Below are positions 1 to 11,820 of a stretch of DNA of 64,000 bases, in pieces. The notes under the pieces were generated by a model. The model did no database searches. It worked only from the letters and a program-made list of their open reading frames with translations, and was not told the origin of the DNA. The number at the start of each line of letters is the position of its first letter. Position 1 is the first letter of the stretch. The position numbers and the translations under genes were made by a program. The stretch covers positions 3,601,001 to 3,665,000 of the forward strand of contig NC_134025.1 of assembly GCF_964204645.1 (NCBI RefSeq). Reading direction: 5' to 3'. This stretch comes from Tubulanus polymorphus (taxonomy: Eukaryota > Nemertea > Palaeonemertea > Tubulaniformes > Tubulanidae).

Positions 1-540
1 GTAATATTTGCTAAAAACGTGATACTTTGTATATGTAACACTCGAGGGCATTTTGAATATTATCAAAAGGATGAAATATGAATACAATATGCACACACTG
101 CTAGCTACACAGCAGCAAAAAGAATTTCGTTTTTTGCTGCGCGTATGGAAAATTTCTCGATTGGAAGTTATCCATCCATATACCTTATGATATAATAATA
201 TGATAATTCTCTTACTTTAGGCAAATCTATAGATGTTCAACATTGCTAGAAATATGACAGCATACCTTTCAAGAATCTAGTTTCTAGCATTCTCAACGAG
301 TTTAACAAAGAAGTGAAGAGTATCGTTTTCTAGTTTGCTTGTCCCTCCGTGATTACACTTATTCTACATTTGAAATCCTAGGGATTATCTAATTTGAGAT
401 ATTGTGGCGCTAAGGACATCGAACGTATCCAATCAATCATTCATTAGCGAAAGTAATTTCCCCCTTAATTTTGACAGAAAATAATCAGTTCAGATCATTT
501 TGCTCTATATCTAGATGATTCAGATTTTGAGATTACTTAC

Positions 541-1015
541 TTGACCGTAGTTTTCTGTTGAGTTTGTTGCTGTTGTTGTTTCTGTTGCTGCTGCTGCTGT
601 TGTTGCTGTTGTTGCTGCTGCTGTTGTTGAACCGCTGCTACAGCCTCGGCTGCCTGAACCTGGACTGCTTGTTGTTGCTGTTGGGCAACTTGTAATCTGA
701 AATGTTCAAACAATCTATCTCTAAAACCTTTCTTATAGGTTAAATCATGCGGAGTTCACTATTCATAAGATTTAGACTTTGTTAGATGTCATCAGAAAGC
801 AACCAACGGTTCGCATCCCCAAATAACGTAGTTCCTTCAAATAATTTTGTACTTACGAATTCAGATTATTCACTGTATTGTAGTAGTTATTCTCAGCTTC
901 GCCTGTCCAGTAATTTGGCTGACCGAATGTAGCACTGCACTCGGCAGCTGTCCCCGTACAGGACGGACCACATGTTCCTGCTGTTACTGGTACCTGGATC
1001 GGTTGTAAATTCCAC
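541..1015 (-). CDS. partial gene, two exons, poly-Gln protein
   Basis: Two minus-strand exons, 1015-857 and 696-541, share one reading frame. Both have AG acceptors and GTAAG donors, and the junction is phase 2 on both sides. The first encodes a Cys-containing stretch (CGPSCTG...AECSATFGQPNYWTGEAENNYYN). The second is almost entirely Gln with a short Ala/Val/Gln segment before it, encoded by mixed CAA/CAG codons. No start or stop codon lies in these exons, so the gene continues on both sides. The 5' exons should lie above 1015 but I could not identify them, and the 3' part is below 541 or outside the window. The family is not recognised. Mixed CAA/CAG use and intact splice sites argue for a translated tract rather than a plain microsatellite. 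Confidence 0.5.
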
Positions 1016-4000
1016 CTGCAAAATGCAGATTTTTAAGTAAATGGACAAAAAGTATGGTTAAAGAATTAGCTTGATGTTTGTAAAGATGTTTCTGTTAAAA
1101 TGAAATATCAGATGGTAATATTATCAACTTGAAAAAAGGCCAATCTTAAGGCAGTGTATGATATATAAGAAAATTAAGTTATACAAATGTATATAGTAAA
1201 ATTGATATAGCGCAGCACCAAAATTCAATATTGTGTTATTACTGAATTGCGAAGCCGACATTTTCTCTGTAGGTGTATTTGTTTTATATGTGGATTCTAA
1301 ATGAAGCATGAAACACAACGAATCATCCCATCAAAGCCTCGGGTGAACATCAGAAAAAATCAATCTCACCATTGATCATCTCATCTATGACATTTTATAC
1401 ACGTTTTCGAAACGCGAAATGATGATAGCCGCGGGTGGCATCATTCTCTTCATTTTACCGTCATAGAAATGGCTGATGATAAGATGCGAAAAATATATAC
1501 ATATAATTACACTTTTCAGATTAAATCACACGAAAAGCAAAATTTTTTCTATCATAAAAACCTCTCTATCGCAGCTAATGCAAAAATTCAAAATGAAATT
1601 CTCCCGAATATATATGTATGGAATTTATGATCAAAGTTGTAGTGAAAAGACGCTCCCCTGGTGTTATATTGATGGCTATACTTAAATGTTGAAGCGCGGA
1701 CGACCAAAGTTGTTTGATGGATGAAAAAAATATTTACAGTTCCCCCATTTTATCCATTCCAAACATAGCCTCGCTACACATTTTGGTAAAATGAATGCGA
1801 GTTCTGATTTAATGTTGACGTATATATTGTAAGAGTACCGATACTTATCAGTGTGCGTATTCACTGAAGTCCAGAATTTACAGGGACAATATGTATAAAC
1901 CAACAATCTAAATCGTATTCAATTATACAAAGAAATATTGTAGTTTTGGAATTGAATAGGGGATTTTTTTTATCGTGCTTCTGAATCGCGAAGTATGTCA
2001 TTAATGTATTGTATATGTATGATAGGCTAGGCCTACATCTAATTGGAGAATGCCCTGAAACCATATCAACGAAATATCTGAACGTGTGCGTAGCAAACTC
2101 TTTGTTCAACGCAAACCGAAAAAGTTGAATAGAATAACTAAAAGATAGAAAAAACATGATATATACCTCCGCTGATATACTTCATTAAAATCCACCAACT
2201 TTGCGAATACATATATACATGCATATATACTGGCATACAATTCATATTATATAACAGTTAAACTGCTGATTTTGCATGAATTTCCAAATCTAATGAAATT
2301 CATAAACAAAGTATTTTTAACCTTTGACATAATATCGAGATCTCACCAGTGAGTTTTAGTTGCCACACGTTGAAACAGAAGTTTAGCATAGTTCATCATA
2401 TTTCTACATTTTTCTCAATCCTAATGGTTAAAATTTATACTCATAAAAACCGAAAGTAAGATAATATATATGCGCTCCAAGGCTACCTACCACTTGACTG
2501 GTAATAAGAATATAAGACGTAGGCAAAAACCGCAAGCACAATATCGACAACATTTAAGCGAATATATACGTTCACTGAATATAAACGAACCTTTTTTTGC
2601 AAAAGAGACAAGCCATGATTGATCCGTACAAAGATCAGGATTAACACCAGTTTTTACTCGTGTCACTGAATCTATGGGTGTGTACAGTATTTGTTGCGTT
2701 CCATCATAATAACCGATAAATTCATCATCGATAAAACAAATCTCATCGCACAAGTGAAGCGATAAAAATAGCATCTAATCTTCCAAAAGTTATTTCTTTC
2801 ATCAAACGTTTTTAGATTCGGAAAGGGTATGCCTCAAAATGATTAATCATTGATCAATAATATGTCTTATTATCAACATTATAGTTCTTTGATTATCTCG
2901 ATCAACTCCGAACAATATTTAGAGTATTTTTATTTTCATTTATTTTGAGTTTGAACAAACCTTTTGTTTTTGATGCCCAAATTCCCCATGCAATGTATAT
3001 ATATGATGCTATACATACCTGTAGTCATAATGTTGGTATATGGCCATTATGATGGATACCATCTAAGCTTTTTGATTATAAAATATATATACGTTAAATT
3101 TTGCGACGATTTCCTGTGAATTTTACGTTGACGTGAGATTGACAGAGAAAGTTACGACAGCCAATCGACATGCAGGAGACGGGTGATGCAACAGGTCTCA
3201 TTGGCGAATAGCGTTTACACGAATAAAATTAGCATGATCAGTTTACAGAAAATATGGGCTATGTTGCCATGGTAATAAAGGATAAGTTTTCTCTGAGGTG
3301 ATGCTTAAATTTGAAATTAAATTAAATTTGAAGCTTATACGAAATTAATTGGAACTAAATTACGCACAACGTAATCGTACACGACTGTGTAAAGAAGTTT
3401 GGCTGCTAGACTATCCTGATTTTGATTTGCATTAAAAATCGTATATATTTATTACCCAATCGTAATTCAGTTGCAGATCATACTGAAGTATATACATTAT
3501 CTCATTGCAAATCATTGATTTTTGAAATTGAAACTTTTCAAAACTTGTTAAGTCCTCGAGACTTTCACAGACTGGAAAATGACTCATATCATACGTAATA
3601 CAAACAAAGATATTCTTGAATATTCTCAAAAGATAAATTTGTTAATTTTTATGATAAATTGAAGAACTGGATTTGAAATTCCTCGCCCTATTTCTAATTC
3701 ATTAATTGATGTATTCAAAGCGAAATGATATCCACAGAAGAACGCATTGCATTAAATCAAATTGATTAGAAACATAATTTTGACATGGAGATTTCGTTAA
3801 CATAAATGTTTGTACTTACATTGATTTAGAAAATGGGAATGCCATATTATGGATAAGCAGCAAATTTAAAATCCATCTAGAGAGAAATAGTGTGTATCGT
3901 TCAGGATGTCTGTGTGCACTACCGACGAGGCTACACTGGTTGGCGCGTTCTAAATGGTGATGAAAACTTTCAACTTTTCTATACTTTTGTATGCATAATT

Positions 4001-4556
4001 CATGAGACACCGGGGGAGCTATAAATATCACAAATTGACTGCGCGCTAACAACCCTCGAGCCCTGTCATGAAACAGTTAAAAAAGCGACTTGTTTGCCGT
4101 AGCATATTGTTCATCCGTTAGTAATATAAAACCTCTAGCCCCAGGTAGTCAGAGATAACTACCTTTATGTCGCATTAAAATCAATATTCGATGTTTCAGT
4201 TTTAATATGAAGTAAAGTATTTTCGTGTACGCATTACATATTACATTATCTCAATTTTGACCGGTGTAGTTTCAAATTCATTTGATGGATTACATGTAAA
4301 TCTTTTTTATTTAAGATCCAATATTGTTCGGTAACATATGATCCTCCACTTGATAAATTTTCAGCAAATCAACCATTTTTCGTTTCCATGAATCGTCTCA
4401 AAATTCATGAAAATTTGAATCAGTAGAATTTGTTGAACGTCGTTTGCAAATATACTGGTATAAAGTCTCTATATTGCCACCACAAATAGAGTGATGGATT
4501 GTACTACGTATCTAAAGTGAATCGCATTTCATTTTTCACTATCTTTCATATGATGA
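1016..4556. other. long AT-rich stretch without a recognised gene
   Basis: About 3.5 kb with only short ORFs on both strands. Upstream exons of the poly-Gln gene should lie here, but no exon could be tied to it by phase or similarity. The longest ORF with any protein-like character is 2487-2774 on the minus strand (95 codons), and nothing supports it further. Several short AT dinucleotide-rich patches occur, for example around 2210-2230 and 2990-3020. Confidence 0.4.
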
Positions 4557-4673
4557 CCAGGGTCCAGTTCCACAGTTATGAGTTAAGATTTGACCCTGGG
4601 TTAAAACATTGAAAATGAACTAACTTTAACTCAGAGTTAACTCTAACTCACAACTGTGGAACTGGGTCCTGGG
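4557..4673. mobile_element. short inverted-repeat element, MITE-like
   Basis: The left end CCAGGGTCCAGTTCCACAGT and the right end, read on the other strand, match over about 28 bases with a few differences (CCAGGACCCAGTTCCACAGT). Both continue into a GAGTTA motif. The element is about 117 bp and has no coding capacity. The flanks TGATGA (left) and TGATTA (right) could be a mutated target-site duplication. It is probably a non-autonomous DNA transposon remnant. Confidence 0.55.
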
Positions 4674-4858
4674 TGATTACAATTAATTTCCCCTCCATTT
4701 TCTAATGCATCAATAGATTTTGTTTTTGGTTGACAGCGATCAGTTTATAAGTAGTCATTAATAAACGTTTCCCGTTGCCATTTCTAATCATCTGAATTCG
4801 TTAAATCTTTGCGGGTGTACTAATATGTATATATAAGTGTACCTTTTTTAATAGTGGC

Positions 4859-4945
4859 GTTGTAGACTGGAATTGAATCCAGGCATCACATCGGTTCGAA
4901 TCTCCGAGGACCAGCAGGCTTTAGCCTCGGGGTAAGGGTAAAATT
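4859..4945 (+). repeat. possible tRNA-derived SINE fragment
   Basis: GGTTCGAATCTCC at 4893-4905 matches a Pol III B box and lies in a stretch that does not otherwise fold as a complete tRNA. No convincing A box or 3' tail was identified. This is a weak call based on one motif. Confidence 0.2.
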
Positions 4946-5633
4946 TTCTACAACGACCAACTTGTCTTAAAAATTTCTTTTACATGTACACCATTGTGAT
5001 CTATCTGCCTTTTTGGGCAAAAGTTGAAATACGTAATCGTACATAGTAATATAATATTAAATAATGTCCATTTGTGAAAAAGCAGCAATCACCAGCAGGT
5101 GGAGATCACACTCCAGTCAACACACCCGACAACCGCTGCCGCACGGTAATTTGTCTTGGAACTAATCAAAATTAACCCCAGGCATAATACTGCAAGCCAT
5201 AAATCATCGATGTGGCCGGTTTGCCGTAGGCTATATGCTATCATGGCTATCGTTTTTAAGAACCTTTGGGTAGGGATTTGACCGTACACGTTTCATAAGG
5301 TTGTGATGACGTGCCTAGGTCACTACGGTTAACAATCTGCTGTCAGGAACTAGCCCATCCAGATCGACGACATTCACCAGTGTCTGTTGTGCGAGTTTCA
5401 TTTGTGTCATTTGAATTTTTGTCTAGTCTGGACGATCAGTTTTTTTGAAAAATGTGTGATACATCTGTGAGTATATTACCATAAGATGATGATGGAGGTC
5501 CCAAATTCCGTATTTTTGCTTTCATTCACACACGAATCAGAGACACCATTTGACTGTTTCATGCAGTTCGTTGTTTGGTATTTTACAATTCTGTCTCAGT
5601 ACAATAACCACACTCAAACGTGGTGAACGGATA

Positions 5634-5792
5634 ATAAGATAAAAACCCACTATGTACTTAATCAAAAGAATTTAAAATCGAAAATCGACGATGACCTCTA
5701 GTGCGAGATCGAAACGTCGTGTTTTCTACATTTTAGAAATAAATTCTCGATTTTAAATTCTTTTAATTGTACATAGTGGGTTTTTATCTTAT
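5634..5792. mobile_element. fold-back element with long terminal inverted repeats
   Basis: The left arm begins ATAAGATAAAAACCCACTAT and the right arm is its reverse complement, ending at 5792. The arms pair over roughly 50 bases with small differences and enclose a centre containing GATCGAAACGTCG at 5707-5719. There is no coding capacity. A related but more degraded arrangement lies at about 37190-37385 in the intron of the CXorf65-like gene. It also carries TCGAAACGTCG and ends in a similar GATAAGA/ACCCAC terminus. Confidence 0.6.
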
Positions 5793-6955
5793 AATTCTGT
5801 ATCGTTAGAAAAATTCTTCTTGCCCTGCTTCTGATGATCAGAGATGACAAATAATTCTTAACAAAATCTTTACCTGACAGTATTAGACAATTCGATGCAA
5901 GATCCAATACTATCAGGTAAGACATCATCAAGAATCGATTTCCCAACATTTCGGCTTCAAAGAGGGCCTCGTCTTGTGTTCTCTTGGTTAAAATAATCGA
6001 TCAAATATGATCTTTGTGTGTTCAAAATGGTCTATGAATTCAATTTGAAAACTTCAATTTCTCATGTCGATGTGGTGTGCCACACGATCCATATCTTACG
6101 GTAATAATTCATAATTCCTTCGCCGCTACTGATGCATCCTCGGAGGTTACATAAATCTATGTAACTAACTTTGGAGGTATATTTGAATTTTGGAAACGGA
6201 CGATATCTATTTACTATCAATAGTATTTGTAAATTTAAGCAAATCAATACACACAAAAATGTATCGGTAAGTACCGGCCGGGTACTACTGTCTAAGCAAT
6301 CGAAAGAACAGATTGATTTAGACTTTGGTGACATAAATGCTTAAGATACCGTAATTCAACTAAATGAACTTAAAAAAATTGATCCTCAACTTACGCCACA
6401 TTATCATGGTTTCTATTCTATATGTAAATACTACAACGTTTTGGGGCTTCATTTCTTAACTATATTCAATTTTTTTTGTACATAATTCATATTACTTCCG
6501 GGTTAGTTCCAACTTTAGCCATGAAGTGGCGCTACTAGACGGAAATCCGAAGCTCAATACAAAAGACTACTTTTTATGAAAAAGTGACTCATCAAGTTTA
6601 TTATGTTCGTGATCAAAATGATGAAATAAATTACACAAAAGAAGTGGCCTATCGCTATATCTCAATAGGCAACAAACAAATATATACACATATAATGCCA
6701 ATATGCCGATAATCACCAATTTTAAAGGAGTTAAGAGAAAAAAATTCGCGGACTACAAAATTTGATATTAAAGAGTATACGTTTACATCATAGAGGAATA
6801 TTGAAGGAAAACACCATCATGCCATCATTGTCAAAATGAATTTTTCAATAGCTACTTGAGTTGAAGGTTGGCATTCATAAAGGAATTATTTTGGTGAATC
6901 AAAACAGCTGTGAGAAATAATGTGTAACAAGGTTTTGTCAAACTCTATACAAAAC
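5793..6955. other. intergenic, no gene recognised
   Basis: This stretch lies between a fold-back element and the stop codon of the C6orf120-like gene. It contains only short ORFs without family resemblance. The part next to 6955 should include the 3' UTR of the minus-strand gene, but no close AATAAA signal is obvious. Confidence 0.35.
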
Positions 6956-7468
6956 TCATAACAAAATGTCCAGAAATAATTTCAATAAACCTATAAGTAT
7001 CGTCCAAATAACGGATTCTTCCTCTGGACTTGTTTCTGACTCTGAGCGCGAATATGACGAAAACCATGAAGTTTTTGTGTTCTCTTCGTAATTAAAACTA
7101 TCATTCGTAGCACCTAGGAGATACATCCTGTAAACACTGACCTCATGTGAAACATGTCCGTATATACCTATACCTATCGGACGCTGCATAGTTTCAGTAA
7201 TGAATACTTCATCGTCACCACAAGTCACTGATTGATAATCGTAATTTTCGAAATCTGGATGTAAAATCTTATCGGACACGTACAGATCAGCATCGCCCGA
7301 TAAACTTTTTAATAGCAGTTTAAAATTGCCTTCGACATTGAGTTTATAATAAGAATAGTTGCCACCACCGATTGTGCCATCAAACGAATGAGCAATATAT
7401 CCGTAAACAGTTTGGTGAACATATTGAAGCAAGAGAGCAATGATAACTATAATCTGTCCCGTATCCAT
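6956..7468 (-). CDS. C6orf120: UPF0669 / C6orf120-like secreted protein
   Basis: The 170-aa protein starts at the Met beginning MDTGQII. A hydrophobic signal peptide spans about residues 3-20. It is followed by the family core, GGNYSYYKL with an N-glycosylation sequon (NYS), then SLSGDADLYVS, a conserved QSVTCG stretch and RPIGIGIYGH. The tail has the acidic EEESV and hydrophobic WTILIGLLKLFL that close the vertebrate protein. The whole CDS is one exon. An AG acceptor just upstream at 7525 (exon from 7524) suggests a separate 5' UTR exon, so in-frame codons further upstream are probably not translated. The human protein is known as a secreted N-glycoprotein of unclear molecular function. The family call rests on several motifs in the right order. 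Confidence 0.85.
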   Translation of the reverse strand: MDTGQIIVIIALLLQYVHQTVYGYIAHSFDGTIGGGNYSYYKLNVEGNFKLLLKSLSGDADLYVSDKILHPDFENYDYQSVTCGDDEVFITETMQRPIGIGIYGHVSHEVSVYRMYLLGATNDSFNYEENTKTSWFSSYSRSESETSPEEESVIWTILIGLLKLFLDILL

Positions 7469-7756
7469 CGTCAATTTACAATTAGTGATGAGGTCATCCA
7501 AAATTTGACAGGATGAATAAACACCTACAAAAGAAGAAAATAATTGTTTATGTATTAGAACTGTCAATCAATTGTTTCAACTAGAGTAACAATATAGTGA
7601 TCATGTCCATTGCATCAATATGTTCATTACAATCAGGCCTTTCTCCATATTCATAAATAAAGACTAGATGAAGAATAGATCTCATGTTCGGATTTCTTTA
7701 TTTCTTTGCAATTGAAAGAATCGTGTACACAGTTGCTGATAATAAATGCATCATGA

Positions 7757-8293
7757 CTATTTTTTAGATGCCAGGTACGGCTGATACTGTGCTGGTATAC
7801 TTTTAAAAGTCATAATTCTTCTGCGTATTTGTTTCGGCGTGTCCTGATAGTAGTTTTTCTTATCGCGACACATAGCTTTATAATCTTCGCCATACTTTTC
7901 CAGCATATACACGCAGAAGCTAACTTCAGGTTGAGAAAGTCTTAACTGTTGCTCCTGAGGTAAATTCGCTTCATATTCCAGTTCATCAGCTACGTACGAC
8001 TTTGATCGCGACTTAGGATTTTTTTCGATCGACTTTTGCGTTGTGTCCATCTCGTCATCGGACTCTTTTAAGTGAGAATGAATAATTTCTTTGGCTTTCG
8101 GTATCTTAAGAGTCAAATTTGGATCCATAGAAATACCCATCTCCTGAAGGTTATGCGAAACCGATTTTTTTTCATCCCAAGCCGCTTTAACTTTATCACA
8201 TTCTATATTCGGCATTTTCTTTGATTTTTTCCATGCTTTCCTCCTATTCTTATTGTACTGAAAAGTTTTAGCTCTCTTCTTGGGTTTACCCAT
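7757..8293 (-). CDS. NOP16: nucleolar protein 16 homologue (60S ribosome biogenesis)
   Basis: A single-exon gene of 178 aa, the usual length for NOP16. The N-terminus MGKPKKRAKTF is highly basic, as expected for nucleolar targeting. It is followed by IECDKVKAAWDEKKSVSHNL, then the C-terminal signature GEDYKAMCRDKKNYYQDTPK, the most conserved block of the family. NOP16 acts in maturation of the large ribosomal subunit. The start was chosen at 8293 because similarity begins there; the frame stays open for about 26 codons upstream to another ATG that looks like 5' UTR. A minus-strand AATAAA lies at 7697-7702, about 55 bases past the stop. The gene is head-to-head with STYX, 0.7 kb away. Confidence 0.93.
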   Translation of the reverse strand: MGKPKKRAKTFQYNKNRRKAWKKSKKMPNIECDKVKAAWDEKKSVSHNLQEMGISMDPNLTLKIPKAKEIIHSHLKESDDEMDTTQKSIEKNPKSRSKSYVADELEYEANLPQEQQLRLSQPEVSFCVYMLEKYGEDYKAMCRDKKNYYQDTPKQIRRRIMTFKSIPAQYQPYLASKK

Positions 8294-8992
8294 CGTGAAA
8301 TATGAAGATCTACAAACATCAATTACACAGTCATGACTAAGATAGTGGATATTTATGCCTTCAACAGCCAACGGTCTGTATGAGTATATGATTATCCCAG
8401 TCCCTCACAAAACACCTAAAATACTGTGGATTCGAATGGTTTAAAGAAGTTAATAACGTTTTGTGTGGGTACTTAGCATAACCAACCGAAGAAAAAAGTA
8501 GCCACGCCGCCGAAATATCGGTGACTAATTCCACGAAGATTAAACATTAACTATGCTAAAAACCATTTAAAAATACAGAGAAATATCGCTAATCATCAGG
8601 AGTACCTACCAAATGCGAGAAAAGTAAAACGAAGCACTTGTACAACGAATAATCAACACGAAAGAAACCGAACCCTGAAAAACTTTGGTGGAAAGCGGCA
8701 CTAAAATACGGAACTGGACTGGGACTATGATAACTCATCCAATAATTAACAGAGTATTTTCTTTCTTATTTTTTAACATTTGTTTTGATGCAATATTTAT
8801 TTCAAACGCAACAATAGGATTAATTTCGATATTAGAGAGCTTCGAAATTTACTGCCGAAAGAAATATGGCGCCCTCCATGGTTATTATATTTTGGTAAAT
8901 TTGGTGCGGAGTTTGATCGCTTTTTAACGCAAACTCGCTGCTGCCGTTTTGTCATAAAATGTACATTGGTTATAGCACAGCTATAGAAATCG
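8294..8992. promoter_or_regulatory. shared upstream region of NOP16 and STYX
   Basis: 700 bases separate the divergent start codons of NOP16 (-) and STYX (+). The region must hold both 5' UTRs and both promoters, possibly as one bidirectional promoter. I see no clear TATA box in a sensible place. An 80-codon plus-strand ORF at 8685-8927 has no recognisable similarity. The assignment follows from gene arrangement only. Confidence 0.45.
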
Positions 8993-10583
8993 ATGGATCC
9001 GTTTAGATTTCCACCGCTTCCAAGCTCTCAATTCAACGATTCGGTAAGAAACGAAATATCGAACATAGAATAGAATGTCCATCAAGAATATTCAAAATTG
9101 TGCTAATTACCAACCAGAACCCTTTCAAAATTTACATTAAAAGATTATTTCTCATTTTTAGCCGGAATGGTCTTACTCAATGCGGCGAGATATGCAGGTA
9201 ATATCGAGATTAGCTAAAGAATCAGAATGCACTTTCTTCACAATCACAGGGGCTCGTATCAGAGTTGTAGGTAATGTTAAAAACCTGTAAAAATCTGTTA
9301 ATCCAATGTATATAGTATATATAAAATAACGTTATTTTATATATACTAATACTATATACATTGGATTAACAGATTTTTACAGGTTTTTAACATTACCTAC
9401 AACACTGATACGAGCCCCTGTGGCTTCAATCAATATCACTCATTGTTTTTTCAAAAAATGTTGACGCCAACAAAAAGCATTATTTATTCAAAAATTATTT
9501 TTCTACTCTGTAGGAAATAATACCTGGATTATATCTTGGTCCTTACGCTGCTGCTGTCAAATCAAAAGTAGGTCATCAGGAAAATGCAAATATTGAAATA
9601 TTGTATTTGAAATATTATTTATGATGCGTTATAATTTCAGTTGTGCTACCTTCAAAATTTTGGCATCACACATATAATATGTATCAGACAGTCGTGTGAG
9701 GCAAACTTCATTAAACCAAATTTTCCTGATGTTTTCAAGTAAGTTTATAAATGTTGTATTGAAATTATTATCAAGATTCTTTATTATCAAGAGTTCCTTT
9801 ATTGATAATATGCATATAATGTTGTTTTTTTTCCAGATACCTGGTACTCGATATTGCTGACAGTCAAACAGAGAATATTATTCGATTCTTCCCGAAGGTA
9901 ACAACAAACTAATTAGAAATCAATTTGTCGAATTGGTAGTGAATTAATTAGTATTAAAATGCTTGCCACCATTTCAGGTTCGTGACTTTCTGAATAACTG
10001 TTTCCTTACTGGAGGTAAATATGCATAGATTTATTGTTTTTTTTTATGCCCTAAAATGCGACATGTTTCATAGCCTTCAAATATCAAATATGTTTTTTTG
10101 CAGGTAAAGCCTTGGTTCATGGAAACGCCGGAATTTCCAGAAGTGCTGCTCTTATTATCGCGTATGTGATGGAGAAACATGGATTGTCGTACAGGTTAGA
10201 GATCAGACCTCTTTCAAAAACTAATACTGTTCCACGTGTTTTTGTCTCTTAATGAAATTTTTATGAATGAAGGCAGGCTTTAAGTTGAAATTTTTAAATT
10301 TCAGAGAAACGTATTCCTATGTTCAAGAAAGACGTTTTTGTATAAACCCGAATGAAGGCTTCGCGCAGCAACTGCAGGTATTGTGAACATCTTATTCATT
10401 TATGTATAGGACTTTATGTGAAATTGTGAATATAATGACGATAGAATATTTTTGCAGGAATATGAGCCGATCTACAGAGCAAACCTGACTCTAGAATACG
10501 GACATCCATCGATTGAAACTGGCCGTTTAAAACGTAAACTAGACGAAGACGATGATGGTTCAAGTGAAATGATGATTTCATGA
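8993..10583 (+). CDS. STYX: STYX, catalytically dead dual-specificity phosphatase
   Basis: Nine exons join in frame to 208 aa: 8993-9043, 9162-9197, 9514-9567, 9641-9738, 9837-9897, 9978-10014, 10104-10194, 10305-10377, 10458-10583. The conserved PEWSYSMRRDMQEIIPGLYLGPY opens the domain. The active-site loop reads VHGNAGISRSA, so the catalytic Cys of the HCxxGxSR phosphatase motif is Gly; this substitution defines STYX. The loop and the following helix (IIAYVMEKHG) otherwise keep the fold. STYX binds phosphorylated partners, including MAPK and the F-box protein FBXW7, without hydrolysing them. The C-terminus is acidic (LDEDDDGSSEM) and similar in character to vertebrate STYX. Candidate AATAAA signals follow at 11073 and near 11445. 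Intron 2 carries a large inverted repeat. Confidence 0.95.
9245..9422. repeat. near-perfect 178-bp hairpin in STYX intron 2
   Basis: The left arm from 9245 (CACAGGGGCTCGTATCAGAG) is the reverse complement of the right arm ending at 9422. About 86 bp pair. I count one mismatch (9262-9264 against its partner) and one 6-base insertion in the right arm. The centre is AACGTT at about 9328-9333 with essentially no loop. There is no coding potential. It could be a young fold-back/MITE insertion, a local inverted duplication or a sequencing or assembly fold-back artefact. Confidence 0.85.
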
Positions 10584-10706
10584 CACAAATAATTAATGCG
10601 GAATCTGTGGTTAATGCTGCTTATATTAATACAGTAACCCTCGCCTAACTCAAACAAACTGGGGTGGGCAAAATTGATCCAAGTTAGGGATCAGGACAAT
10701 AAGGTA

Positions 10707-10845
10707 CAGTGGAACCTCTTAATAATGAAAACTTAAGGCGATCAGAAAATATGTTCGTTATAACAGTTTGTTATATCAATTATAAGATTATTAAATATTT
10801 CTGTTTAGTACGAAATTCTAGGTTTGTAATAACGAGGTTCCACTG
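10707..10845. mobile_element. 139-bp MITE with CAGTGGAACCTC ends
   Basis: The left end CAGTGGAACCTCTTAATAATG and the right end, read on the opposite strand (CAGTGGAACCTCGTTATTAC), form a terminal inverted repeat of about 20 bases. The left flank is TA and the right flank TT, so a TA target duplication with one change is possible. End sequences of this kind resemble pogo/Tigger-type Tc1-mariner elements; the class is inferred. It lies in the 3' flank of STYX, before the AATAAA at 11073, so it may be inside the 3' UTR. Confidence 0.65.
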
Positions 10846-11820
10846 TTGAAAGGAAATCGGAAAATAATTTTGGTTTCGTCAGAATCAGTCGAAAATCTGA
10901 GTCGGTCATGTTTGAGTTTGAGGCCAGGTTTTATCAATACTTGTAAGTAGTATGAATGTTATTCTTCAAATAACGGTATACCGGTAACTCCTGTCTTCTT
11001 AAGTACATCTATTAATATCATACATTTATATCTATGTACTGTTACATCACCTCCGTGATTTGGCTGTAGCTTAATAAAATGGTATGTAAATAATGATGTC
11101 ATAATTTATTACTTTAGGCTCGACTTTTGACATAGAATTTAAACGCTTCAATGCATTTAAGCATGTATTTTGTGCTATTGATCTATGATCATATAAATCT
11201 AGTCATCCTGGCTTTGATGGCTGTTCTAGTGTTCTTTTATTAGCAAATGGTTATTTTCATTGCATTATAACCAACTGATGTAACTGTCCAAAATAGTAAG
11301 TTAGCGTAGAATTTTAGAATACTGGATTTACACATAATTTAGCATTTTAAATTGAAAGTTGTACGGTTTGTAGATATTCCTTTCTTTACAAAAAATCATT
11401 AAAACTATATTTGTATGGAATTTTGTATACTTTTCAAGTAAAAAGTGAATAAACATTGAAATTCTTTTATACTGTTGATTTCTTTTTTATTCGGAGTAGG
11501 ACCATGAATATGTTGAGTATCAAATTGAAGATTCTATAACAGAGAGAGAGAGAGAGAGAAAGGATACTTTAGATATGGATTCATTTATGGAAGATATGAA
11601 ATACAATAGAATTTATTATGATAAAATTAAACGAATTACTTTAATCAAAAAATCTCAAAACTTAATATTTCAAGTAAATCACTGAATACATTAAAGCTGT
11701 AAAAACCCTTACTTTTTACAATTGTAATAACCTATCAATGACTGATCAGTGAAAATTTAAAATACTCATGACACCAGAAGGATACTTGAATAACTTTTAA
11801 CACATAATTACAACACTGAA
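10846..11820. other. convergent 3' region of STYX and the homeobox gene
   Basis: No coding exon is seen. It contains plus-strand AATAAA at 11073-11078 and a second near 11445 for STYX, and a minus-strand AATAAA at 11612-11617 for the homeobox gene. A GA dinucleotide run of 19 bases lies at 11541-11559. Confidence 0.5.

Noticed and set aside
4859-4945. A functional tRNA gene
   Set aside because: Only a B-box-like motif is present; no cloverleaf with paired acceptor and anticodon stems could be formed.
7469-7567. Longer N-terminus for the C6orf120-like protein
   Set aside because: A splice acceptor lies at 7525 inside this stretch and the signal peptide starts at the downstream Met, as in the family.
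8294-8371. Upstream in-frame start for NOP16
   Set aside because: The added 26 residues are not basic and precede the conserved MGKPKK start; the downstream Met gives the family length.
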